From positions 719,877 through 783,876 of the forward strand of contig NZ_CP011026.1 in NCBI RefSeq assembly GCF_000238395.3: a stretch of 64,000 bases of DNA, in the 5' to 3' direction. This stretch comes from Pseudoalteromonas arctica A 37-1-2 (GTDB lineage Bacteria > Pseudomonadota > Gammaproteobacteria > Enterobacterales > Alteromonadaceae). The position numbers and the translations under genes were made by a program. The notes below the pieces were generated by a model that worked only from the letters and a program-made list of their open reading frames with translations, was not told the origin of the DNA and made no database searches. Positions 18,971 to 26,418 of the stretch are shown here, one piece after another (position 1 is the stretch's first letter; every line of letters begins with the position of its first letter).

Positions 18971-19498
18971 ATGGTGCTATTGATTGACTCAATCAATGCT
19001 ATCCGTGATTTTCTCGACACTGGTGGCCAAGTTCTCTTGGTCATCGGGGTGTTAATCTTCGCGATGTGGTTATTGATACTCGAGCGATTTATTTACTTTT
19101 TCAACGGTTTTCGAAGCTATAAACATGCTCTAAAAGCCAATTGGATTAACCGTGCAGAACGTGATAGCTGGAATGCAGAGCAAATACGCGAAGCGATGAT
19201 ATCGCGAGCAGGTATGCGCTTAAACACCAATCTTTCTTTGATTAATGTGATGGTTGCTTTGTGCCCACTACTTGGTTTGTTAGGCACTGTAACGGGCATG
19301 ATAGAAGTGTTTGATGTAATGGCAATTACTGGCACAGGGAGTGCGCGTTCAATGGCGTCAGGGGTATCTAAAGCAACTATCCCGACAATGGCAGGCATGG
19401 TAGGTGCGTTATCTGGGGTATTTGCCTCAACGTATTTACAACGAAAAGCTAAGCGCGAAGTAGAACTACTACAAGACAGCATGGTTTTAGACCATTAA
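18971..19498 (+). CDS. exbB: ExbB (second, short)
   Basis: A 175-residue inner-membrane subunit of the TonB energising complex. TM helices are near 20-40 (VLLVIGVLIFAMWLLILERF) and in the NVMVALCPLLGLLGTVTGMI and ATIPTMAGMVGALSGVFAS segments. It lies 3 bp after the long ExbB-like gene, with GGGAG as ribosome site. TonB2-type systems use two different ExbB-like proteins with one ExbD, as seen here. Confidence 0.9.
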   Translation: MVLLIDSINAIRDFLDTGGQVLLVIGVLIFAMWLLILERFIYFFNGFRSYKHALKANWINRAERDSWNAEQIREAMISRAGMRLNTNLSLINVMVALCPLLGLLGTVTGMIEVFDVMAITGTGSARSMASGVSKATIPTMAGMVGALSGVFASTYLQRKAKREVELLQDSMVLDH

Positions 19499-19551
19499 GC
19501 AAAATTTTGATAAGCGGCTTATATAAAGTCGCTCATCCTAGGAGAATAAAA

Positions 19552-19965
19552 ATGAGAGCCCCGTTAGGAAACCTATTTCAAGAAGATGAAGCTGAAGAAA
19601 TAAACATGACCCCAATGCTAGACGTTGTATTTATCATGCTTATTTTCTTTATTGTAACTGCCTCTTTTGTTAAAGAAGCCGGTATTGATGTTAACCGCCC
19701 AGAAGCCGCAACAGCGGTTAAAAAAGAGCGTGCAAATATCCTTGTGGCGATTTCAGATACAGGTGAAATTTGGATTAATAAACGTCAAATTGATGTACGC
19801 GCAGTACAAGCCAATATCGAGCGTTTAAAAGCAGAAAATCCACAAGGTAGCGTTGTGATTCAAGCGGATAAAAAAGCCACTACCGAAATGTTAATAAAGG
19901 TGATGGATGCCTCGCGCGCGGCGGGCGCATTTGATGTATCAATTGCCGCACAAGATGCGTCTTAA
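19552..19965 (+). CDS. exbD: ExbD biopolymer transport protein
   Basis: A 137-residue protein with one TM helix (about 22-45). NMTPMLDVVFIMLIFFIV carries the conserved Asp that carries the proton, followed by a periplasmic domain (ADKKATTEMLIKVMDASRAAG). It pairs with ExbB. The ATG at 19552 has TAGGAG upstream; a longer frame from TTG at 19507 is unlikely. Confidence 0.92.
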   Translation: MRAPLGNLFQEDEAEEINMTPMLDVVFIMLIFFIVTASFVKEAGIDVNRPEAATAVKKERANILVAISDTGEIWINKRQIDVRAVQANIERLKAENPQGSVVIQADKKATTEMLIKVMDASRAAGAFDVSIAAQDAS

Positions 19966-19974
19966 GGGCTAGTT

Positions 19975-20583
19975 ATGTTGCGATATTTAGTTGCATTAGT
20001 GATAGCTGGTGTAGTGACCTTTATGTTGTTTTTAGGCATGCAGGCACTGATCACTGGCGGTGAAGGCGCTATGACGGATCCGGTAAAGGGTAACGTACTT
20101 GATTTTGTTCGCTTGAAAAAAGAAGAAACCGTACAAAAAAAAGAGCGTAAGCCACAAAAGCCACCAACACCAAAAGAGCCGCCACCACCAATGGAATCAC
20201 CGCAAATGCAAAATAGTGATGCTACAGCTAATGCTAACAACTTTGACTTTGGTGCAAACGTTGATGCGGATGTAAATTTAGCCGGCGGGTTAGCACTTGA
20301 AACAAGTGATGGTGAGTATTTACCCATTGTTAAAGTGGCGCCTGTTTATCCTCGTCGCGCATTATCGCGAGGTATCGAAGGCTACGTTATTGTTGAATTT
20401 ATAGTAACTAAACAAGGCACTGTACGCGACCCACAAGTGGTTAAAGCAGAGCCTGAGTCACTCTTTGATAGAGCCGCGATGGATGCAGCCCTTAAATTTA
20501 AATATAAACCCCGCGTAGTAAACGGTGAAGCCGTTGAAGTGGCGGGTGTTCAGAACAAAATATCTTTCCAAATCAGCGGTTAA
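19975..20583 (+). CDS. tonB: TonB energy transducer
   Basis: A 202-residue protein anchored by an N-terminal TM helix (LRYLVALVIAGVVTFMLFL). A short Lys/Pro-rich linker (KERKPQKPPTPKEPPPP) spans the periplasm. The C-terminal domain has VAPVYPRRALSRGIEGYVIVEF and ALKFKYKPRVVNGEAVE, the fold that grips TonB boxes of outer-membrane receptors. The linker is short compared with E. coli TonB, as in TonB2-type proteins. It follows exbD by 9 bp. Confidence 0.92.
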   Translation: MLRYLVALVIAGVVTFMLFLGMQALITGGEGAMTDPVKGNVLDFVRLKKEETVQKKERKPQKPPTPKEPPPPMESPQMQNSDATANANNFDFGANVDADVNLAGGLALETSDGEYLPIVKVAPVYPRRALSRGIEGYVIVEFIVTKQGTVRDPQVVKAEPESLFDRAAMDAALKFKYKPRVVNGEAVEVAGVQNKISFQISG

Positions 20584-20628
20584 TTTAGTAATTAACCACG
20601 AGTATACGGACAGTAATGCGAGGCGATT

Positions 20629-21981
20629 ATGAAACTATTTATTAAATCTGTTATGAAATTAAGCCCTACAGCTAAATTTTTTAAATTAACACTATTTTGT
20701 ACCGCTGCGATCAGTACAAGTATTGTTACACCAAGTGCTCTAAGCCTGATACCAGGGCTAAGTGTAGCTACGGCATATGCAGAGCAAGAGCAAAAAACAA
20801 AACGTGTACCAGCGCTTCGTGAAAAGGTCTACAGCCAACTCGCACGTGCACAAAAACTCGCTGATGATGGCGATGTTAAAGCAGGCCTTGAAGCGCTTGA
20901 TAGCATTAATGAGCGTTCATCGAGCATGAACTCGTACGAAATTGCGATGATGCATAATTTTTATGGGTTTATTTATTACAACGAAAACGATTTACCAAAA
21001 GCGATAGCTTCGTTTGAAAAGGTCGTAGCAGAGGAAGCCATTCCTGAGTCGCTTCGTTTAAGTACTACCTTTAGTTTAGCGCAACTAGCTATGGCTAATA
21101 GTGATTACACTAAAGTTATCGCATTTTTAGATGACTGGGACACTATTAACACTAAGCCTAAAACAGAAGGCTATTACTTGTTAAGGGCTCAAACATACTA
21201 TCAGTTAAAGGATTATAAAAAAGGGCTTGAGTACATATCTCAAGTGATTGCTTTAAGCGACAGCGAAGGCAAAATCCCTAAGGAAAACTGGTTAGTACTA
21301 CAGCGTGCCATGTACTACTCACTTAATCAAACTGACAAAGTTGTTGAAGTACTTGAGCGTATGGTAAAGCTTTATAACAAGCCTGAGTATTGGGTACAGT
21401 TATCAGGTATGTATGGTGAAACAGGGCAAGAAAAGCAGCAGTTGGCGGTAATTGAAGCGGCTTATCAGCAAGGATTTTTAACCTCTAAGTCTGATTTACG
21501 TCAATTAGCGCAAGTGTATTTATATAACGGCTTAGCATTTAAAGCCGCAGACGTTATGAGTGATGCGATTGAAAAAGGGATTGCAGAGCAAAACGCTAAA
21601 AACTATGCCTTTGTAGCTGAGGCGATGATCCAAGCAAAAGAAGACGAAAAATCAATAAAATACTTTGTAAAAGCAGCCGATTTATCACCCAGTGGTAAAT
21701 ATGACCAACGCTTAGCTGAAGTATATGTTAATACTGAGCAATACGAGGAAGCGGCCGACGCAGCGCGTAAAGCACTTAATAAAGGCTCACTTGATTTTGA
21801 ATCAAATGCATTTGTTGCCTTGGGTATGGCTCAGTACAACTTACAAAATTTTGATGCATCTATTTTAGCGTTCGAACAAGCCGAAAAACATAAAAAATCA
21901 CAGCGTTTAGCGCAGCAATGGATTAAATATGTAAAGCGCGAGAAAGTGCATGCAGAAACATTAAGAACGGCACTGCTTTAA
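20629..21981 (+). CDS. tetratricopeptide-repeat protein of the TonB2 operon
   Basis: A 450-residue secreted or membrane-linked protein. The N-terminal hydrophobic region (about 15-50, with a possible signal end in SVATAYA) precedes multiple TPR-like helix pairs, e.g. AIASFEKVVAEE, GYYLLRAQTYYQLKDYKKGL, ADLSPSGKYDQRLAEVYVN, SILAFEQAEKHKKS. TPR genes are the usual last gene of this operon type and are probably a structural partner of the Exb/TonB complex. A strong terminator follows. Confidence 0.85.
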   Translation: MKLFIKSVMKLSPTAKFFKLTLFCTAAISTSIVTPSALSLIPGLSVATAYAEQEQKTKRVPALREKVYSQLARAQKLADDGDVKAGLEALDSINERSSSMNSYEIAMMHNFYGFIYYNENDLPKAIASFEKVVAEEAIPESLRLSTTFSLAQLAMANSDYTKVIAFLDDWDTINTKPKTEGYYLLRAQTYYQLKDYKKGLEYISQVIALSDSEGKIPKENWLVLQRAMYYSLNQTDKVVEVLERMVKLYNKPEYWVQLSGMYGETGQEKQQLAVIEAAYQQGFLTSKSDLRQLAQVYLYNGLAFKAADVMSDAIEKGIAEQNAKNYAFVAEAMIQAKEDEKSIKYFVKAADLSPSGKYDQRLAEVYVNTEQYEEAADAARKALNKGSLDFESNAFVALGMAQYNLQNFDASILAFEQAEKHKKSQRLAQQWIKYVKREKVHAETLRTALL

Positions 21982-22026
21982 GCTTTAGTAATAACTTTTA
22001 AATATAATTTCATAATCGCAAATCCA

Positions 22027-22055
22027 AACCACACTATTTTTAGTGTGGTTTTTTT
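22027..22055 (+). terminator. terminator of the TonB operon
   Basis: AACCACACTA and TAGTGTGGTT with a four-T loop are followed by a run of T, a classic intrinsic terminator. Confidence 0.85.
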
Positions 22056-22099
22056 ATGTTTTTAATAAATTAACCACTTGAATTTTATGTAAATAACTT

Positions 22100-22138
22100 T
22101 GTCATCTTATGTTTATTAAAGTGTAACTGTAATGTCAT
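22100..22138 (+). promoter_or_regulatory. PhoB-box-like array before the lipoprotein gene
   Basis: TGTCAT at 22100, GTTTAT at 22111, TGTAAC at 22122 and TGTCAT at 22133 are spaced exactly 11 bp apart, the geometry of two tandem PhoB boxes. The last pair fits TGT(C/A)A(T/C)-N5-TGTCAT best. It suggests phosphate-starvation control of the lipoprotein and receptor genes. Candidate from sequence only. Confidence 0.5.
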
Positions 22139-22167
22139 ATAGCTACCGTAAGGTAGGCGCTGCTGAT

Positions 22168-22217
22168 AACTCAAGTGACCTTAAAGCATTACTTAATGTT
22201 TTAAGGTGACTTGAGTT
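22168..22217 (+). other. long hairpin in the lipoprotein mRNA leader
   Basis: An 18-bp inverted repeat (AACTCAAGTGACCTTAAA and its near-perfect complement, one mismatch) with a 14-base loop lies 49 bp before the start codon and after the PhoB-like array. No T run follows, so it is more likely an mRNA stability or attenuation structure than a simple terminator. Confidence 0.55.
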
Positions 22218-22265
22218 TATTTAAAGCACTTAACAAAATAATTAAATACTTTAACGGAGTGAACA

Positions 22266-25200
22266 ATGAAATTATCTGACTTATTTAAAGTTAGTTTGAT
22301 TGCAACTGCAGTATCTTTAGCGGGTTGTGGTGGTGACTTAGTAGTATCTGAAGGCGACACAACAATAAATGAAGGCGACACAGTTACTAATGTTGTTGAA
22401 GGTGGCAGTGGTACAGTAGATGAAACATCATCGCGTGATGATTCGCAAAATGCAACTACGGGTTTCCCTGCTGATATCGACAATGCACTTGTTCAAGGCT
22501 TAGCAACGGATGTCTCAAGTGAATTTCCAGCAATAACAGATAAACCAGTGTATCGCTTAAGTGCTGATACAACATTGATTGCTGATGTTTCATTAACTAA
22601 TGATGCACATTGGATTGTGAGTGGTCGTACTGCTGTGGGTAATGACCGCGCAGATAGTACAACGCTTTATATTCAGCAAGGTACAACGATTATTGGTGAG
22701 TCAGGTGATGACTTTTTAGTTGTGCGTCGAGGTTCACAAATTGAATCAGTCGGCACTGCAAGCCAGCCAATTACGATGACATCAATTCAAGATGTTACGG
22801 GTAGCGAGACAGCAATTGGCCAATGGGGTGGTTTGGTATTACTTGGTAATGCACCTGCAAACTCATGTGGAGACCAACAAGGTGAAGCAACAGCAGACGA
22901 ACTTGCTAACTGTGGCGTGTCAGCTGAAGGTGATGCAGGTCAGTTCGGTGGAAATATCAGTGATGATAATTCAGGTACTCTAAAATATGTACTTGTTAAG
23001 CAAGCAGGTAAAACGCTTGGTAATGGTGATGAGTTAAATGGTATTACATTTGCCGGTGTTGGCTCTGCAACTACGGTTGATTATATCCAGGTTCACGAAA
23101 ACCTTGATGACGGTATCGAGTTTTTTGGTGGTACGGTTAATGTAAGTAATGTAGTGCTGACTAACATTGGTGATGATTCACTTGATTGGTCTTTTGGTTG
23201 GACGGGTTCGGCTACTAATGTTTACATTCAACAAGCGGCTAACGTAGGCGATAACGCTATTGAAGCTGATAACTCTGAGTTTGATTCAAGCGCCACGCCA
23301 TTAACACTGCCTACTATATCTAACGTAACAATCGTCGGTGCAGAAGGTAATAATGGTATTCGTCTACGCGCTGGTACTGCGGGCGCTCTTAAAAATGTAT
23401 TTGTAACGGGTCCTGCTACTTACGAAAACTGTTTACGTGTAGGGTCTGATTCAGTTCCTCGCGCTGAAGATGGCACACTAACGATTGTAAACTCTATTGT
23501 GGCGTGTCAAACAACGGCAAATAATTTTGGTAGTGAAGTAATTAACGGTGGCGATGTACAATCTTGGTTTGAAGGACAAGATGGTAACCAAGTACTTACG
23601 CCTGCAGAGCTTATGCTTGCTGATGACGGTTACACGCCACTTGCTGGTTCACCGCTTATTGCAAATGGTCAAATTGGTGCTTTTGATGGATCAACTAACT
23701 GGATGGAAGGTTGGACTGTCGGTATTAATGGCGGCTTCCCTACTGATATTGATAACGCGCTTGCACAAGGCTTAGCATTAGATGTTTCTAGTGAATTTCC
23801 AGCAATTACAGATAAACCAGTATACCGTTTAACTGAAGATACAACATTTACAGCGGATGTAACGCTTACTAACGATGCACATTGGATTTTAAATGGTCGT
23901 ACTGCAGTTGGTAATGACCGTGCAGATGCAACTATATTATATGTTCAAGCGGGTACAACGCTAATTGGTGAAACAGGTGATGACTTTTTAGTTGTACGTC
24001 GTGGTTCACAAATTAATGCCAATGGTAATGCAACCGCGCCAATCACTATGACATCTATTCAAGATGTAACAGGCGCTGAAACAACGATTGGTCAATGGGG
24101 CGGCTTAGTATTATTAGGTAATGCACCCGCTAACTCGTGTGGCGATCAAACCGGTGAAACGACAGCTGAAGAATTAGCTAACTGTGGTGTATCAGCTGAG
24201 GGTGACGCTGGTCAGTTTGGTGGTGATATTAGCGATGATAACTCAGGTGTTCTTCGTTATATTGTTGTTAAACATGCAGGTAAAACGCTGGGTAATGGCG
24301 ATGAACTTAACGGTATCTCATTTGCAGGTGTTGGTTCACAAACAAAAGTTGAATACATTCAAATTCACCAAAACCTAGATGATGGTGTTGAGTTTTTTGG
24401 TGGCACAGTTAATGTTCGTAACATTGTACTAACTGATATTGGCGACGATGCATTCGATTGGTCATTTGGTTGGTCGGGTCGTGCACAAAATATCTATATT
24501 CAACAAAGTTCAGTTGAGGGTGATAACGCAATAGAAGCTGATAACTCAGAATTCGATTCAAATGCGACACCATTGACTAAACCGCTTATTTCTAACGTAA
24601 CAATTGTTGGTGCTGATGGTACTAACGGTGTTCGTTTACGTGCAGGTACAGCGGGCGTTCTACGAAATGTTGTTATAACGGGCCCTGAAGGTTACTCAAA
24701 CTGTTTACGTGTAGGCTCAGACTCTGCTGCTAATGCAGAATCGGGTGAGTTGTCTATCGAAAACTCAGCTGTTGCATGTAATGAAGATAATAACTTTGGT
24801 TCACAAGCAATTGGTAGTGGCAATGTGCAGTCTTGGTTTGAAGGTCAAACGGGTAACTTAACGCTTACGGCTTCAGCACTTAATTTAGCGACAGACGGCT
24901 TTACACCAAAATCGGGTTCACCTTTATTAGGTGCTGGTGGGGATTCATCTGAGCTTGACTCGTTCTTTACCAAAACAGATTACATCGGCGCATTCGATGG
25001 CGATAATAATTGGATGGATGGTTGGACAGTTGCTATTACACCAAGCTTTCCTGACGATATTGCTAATGCATTAGCACAAGGACTTGCAACAGATGTTTCT
25101 GCTAGCTTTCCTACAATTACAGACAAACCTGTATATCAATTAACCTCTGATGTTGTATTTACATCTGATGTAACACTGACTAACGATGCGCATTGGATTT

Positions 25201-26354
25201 TAAAAGGACGTACAGCCGTTGGTAATGACCGCGCTGACAACACAACACTTTATGTTCAGTTTGGTACAACGTTAATTGGTGAGTCGGGTGATGACTTCTT
25301 AGTTGTTCGCCGTGGTTCTAAAATTGAAGCGGTAGGCAGTGTAAATCAACCAATTACTATGACGTCAATCCAGGATATGACGGGCGGCGAAACTACGATT
25401 GGTCAATGGGGCGGTTTAGTATTATTGGGTAATGCACCTGCTAACTCATGTGGCGACCAACAAGGTGAAGCTACCGCAGATGAACTTGCAAACTGTGGTG
25501 TGTCTGCTGAAGGTGACGCAGGCCAGTTCGGTGGTAATGACCCTGAAGATAATTCAGGTACGCTAAAGTATGTTGCAGTTAAGCAAGCGGGTAAAACGCT
25601 GGGTAATGGCGATGAACTTAACGGTATTACACTTGCGGGTGTTGGTCGTCAGACTGAACTAGATTACATTCACGTTCATGAAAATCTAGACGATGGTGTT
25701 GAATTTTTTGGTGGTACTGCAAATATTAGTCACCTTGTTTTAACAAGCATAGGCGATGATTCACTTGATTGGTCATTCGGTTGGACGGGTAAAGCGCAAT
25801 ATGTACTGATTAAACAATCAGACTCTGAGGGCGACAATGCAATTGAAGCTGATAACTCTGAGTTTGATTCAAGTGCAACGCCACTAACAATGCCAACTAT
25901 CTCTAATGTAACAATTATTGGTAATGTGGGTGTGAATGGTATCCGCTTACGTGCAGGTACTGCGGGTATGCTTAAAAACGTAGTGGTTACAGGCGGGGCA
26001 GACTATTCAAACTGTTTACGAGTAGGCTCTGATTCAGCGCCGCGAGCAGAGGACGGTACATTAACTGTTACTCACTCAGTTGTTGCGTGTGAAACCGCTA
26101 ACAACTTTGGTACACAAGCAATTGGTACAGGTAATGTTGAATCTTGGTTCTTAGGACAAACAGGCAATTCAGTTCAAGTAGCCGCTGACCTTGGGCTTGC
26201 AGATAATGGCTATATGCCAACTGCTGAGTCGTTATTACTTGGTAATGGCTTTGATTCATCAAGCTTAGATAGTTACTTTGATTCTGTAGATTACATTGGT
26301 GCGATGGATGCACAAACAGACTGGACAGCAGGTTGGGTAAAAGTAGGCCTTTAA
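22266..26354 (+). CDS. large lipoprotein with three tandem ~430-residue units
   Basis: A 1362-residue protein with a lipobox (LAGC, Cys about residue 20). A short acidic Ser/Thr linker is followed by three tandem units, each beginning FP-DI-NALAQGLA-DVS, then TDKPVYRL. Each unit carries ANCGVSAEGDAGQFGG, LDDG-EFFGGT, DNAIEADNSEFDS and SNCLRVGSDS, with conserved cysteines in CGDQ and ANCG and later NCLRVGS/VAC. Repeated short Asp/Gly beta-strand motifs suggest a parallel beta-helix. Known relatives in marine Alteromonadales are unnamed. It is transcribed just ahead of a TonB-dependent receptor and after a TonB operon, so it is plausibly a surface or periplasmic substrate-binding partner. Its ligand is unknown; phosphorus compounds are a guess from upstream boxes. 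Confidence 0.8.
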   Translation: MKLSDLFKVSLIATAVSLAGCGGDLVVSEGDTTINEGDTVTNVVEGGSGTVDETSSRDDSQNATTGFPADIDNALVQGLATDVSSEFPAITDKPVYRLSADTTLIADVSLTNDAHWIVSGRTAVGNDRADSTTLYIQQGTTIIGESGDDFLVVRRGSQIESVGTASQPITMTSIQDVTGSETAIGQWGGLVLLGNAPANSCGDQQGEATADELANCGVSAEGDAGQFGGNISDDNSGTLKYVLVKQAGKTLGNGDELNGITFAGVGSATTVDYIQVHENLDDGIEFFGGTVNVSNVVLTNIGDDSLDWSFGWTGSATNVYIQQAANVGDNAIEADNSEFDSSATPLTLPTISNVTIVGAEGNNGIRLRAGTAGALKNVFVTGPATYENCLRVGSDSVPRAEDGTLTIVNSIVACQTTANNFGSEVINGGDVQSWFEGQDGNQVLTPAELMLADDGYTPLAGSPLIANGQIGAFDGSTNWMEGWTVGINGGFPTDIDNALAQGLALDVSSEFPAITDKPVYRLTEDTTFTADVTLTNDAHWILNGRTAVGNDRADATILYVQAGTTLIGETGDDFLVVRRGSQINANGNATAPITMTSIQDVTGAETTIGQWGGLVLLGNAPANSCGDQTGETTAEELANCGVSAEGDAGQFGGDISDDNSGVLRYIVVKHAGKTLGNGDELNGISFAGVGSQTKVEYIQIHQNLDDGVEFFGGTVNVRNIVLTDIGDDAFDWSFGWSGRAQNIYIQQSSVEGDNAIEADNSEFDSNATPLTKPLISNVTIVGADGTNGVRLRAGTAGVLRNVVITGPEGYSNCLRVGSDSAANAESGELSIENSAVACNEDNNFGSQAIGSGNVQSWFEGQTGNLTLTASALNLATDGFTPKSGSPLLGAGGDSSELDSFFTKTDYIGAFDGDNNWMDGWTVAITPSFPDDIANALAQGLATDVSASFPTITDKPVYQLTSDVVFTSDVTLTNDAHWILKGRTAVGNDRADNTTLYVQFGTTLIGESGDDFLVVRRGSKIEAVGSVNQPITMTSIQDMTGGETTIGQWGGLVLLGNAPANSCGDQQGEATADELANCGVSAEGDAGQFGGNDPEDNSGTLKYVAVKQAGKTLGNGDELNGITLAGVGRQTELDYIHVHENLDDGVEFFGGTANISHLVLTSIGDDSLDWSFGWTGKAQYVLIKQSDSEGDNAIEADNSEFDSSATPLTMPTISNVTIIGNVGVNGIRLRAGTAGMLKNVVVTGGADYSNCLRVGSDSAPRAEDGTLTVTHSVVACETANNFGTQAIGTGNVESWFLGQTGNSVQVAADLGLADNGYMPTAESLLLGNGFDSSSLDSYFDSVDYIGAMDAQTDWTAGWVKVGL
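22464..26351 (+). repeat. three tandem coding repeats of about 1.3 kb
   Basis: Units start at about 22464 (FPADIDNALVQGL), 23734 (FPTDIDNALAQGL) and 25046 (FPDDIANALAQGL), giving lengths of about 1.27, 1.31 and 1.31 kb. They are clearly diverged at the DNA level, so the triplication is old rather than recent. Confidence 0.85.
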
Positions 26355-26368
26355 CCCAAACCACATTA

Positions 26369-26390
26369 TAGCCGAGCGAAAGCTCGGCTA
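26369..26390 (+). other. hairpin between lipoprotein and receptor genes
   Basis: TAGCCGAGC-GAAA-GCTCGGCTA forms a tight 9-bp stem with a GAAA tetraloop, 29 bp before the receptor start. There is no long T run, so it probably sets transcript stability or partial termination between the two genes. Confidence 0.6.
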
Positions 26391-26418
26391 ATGTCTTGTT
26401 TTGTTTCGGAGTATAAAA

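Noticed and set aside
22464..26351. CRISPR-like array in the repeated region
   Set aside because: Repeat unit is 1.3 kb and coding in frame.
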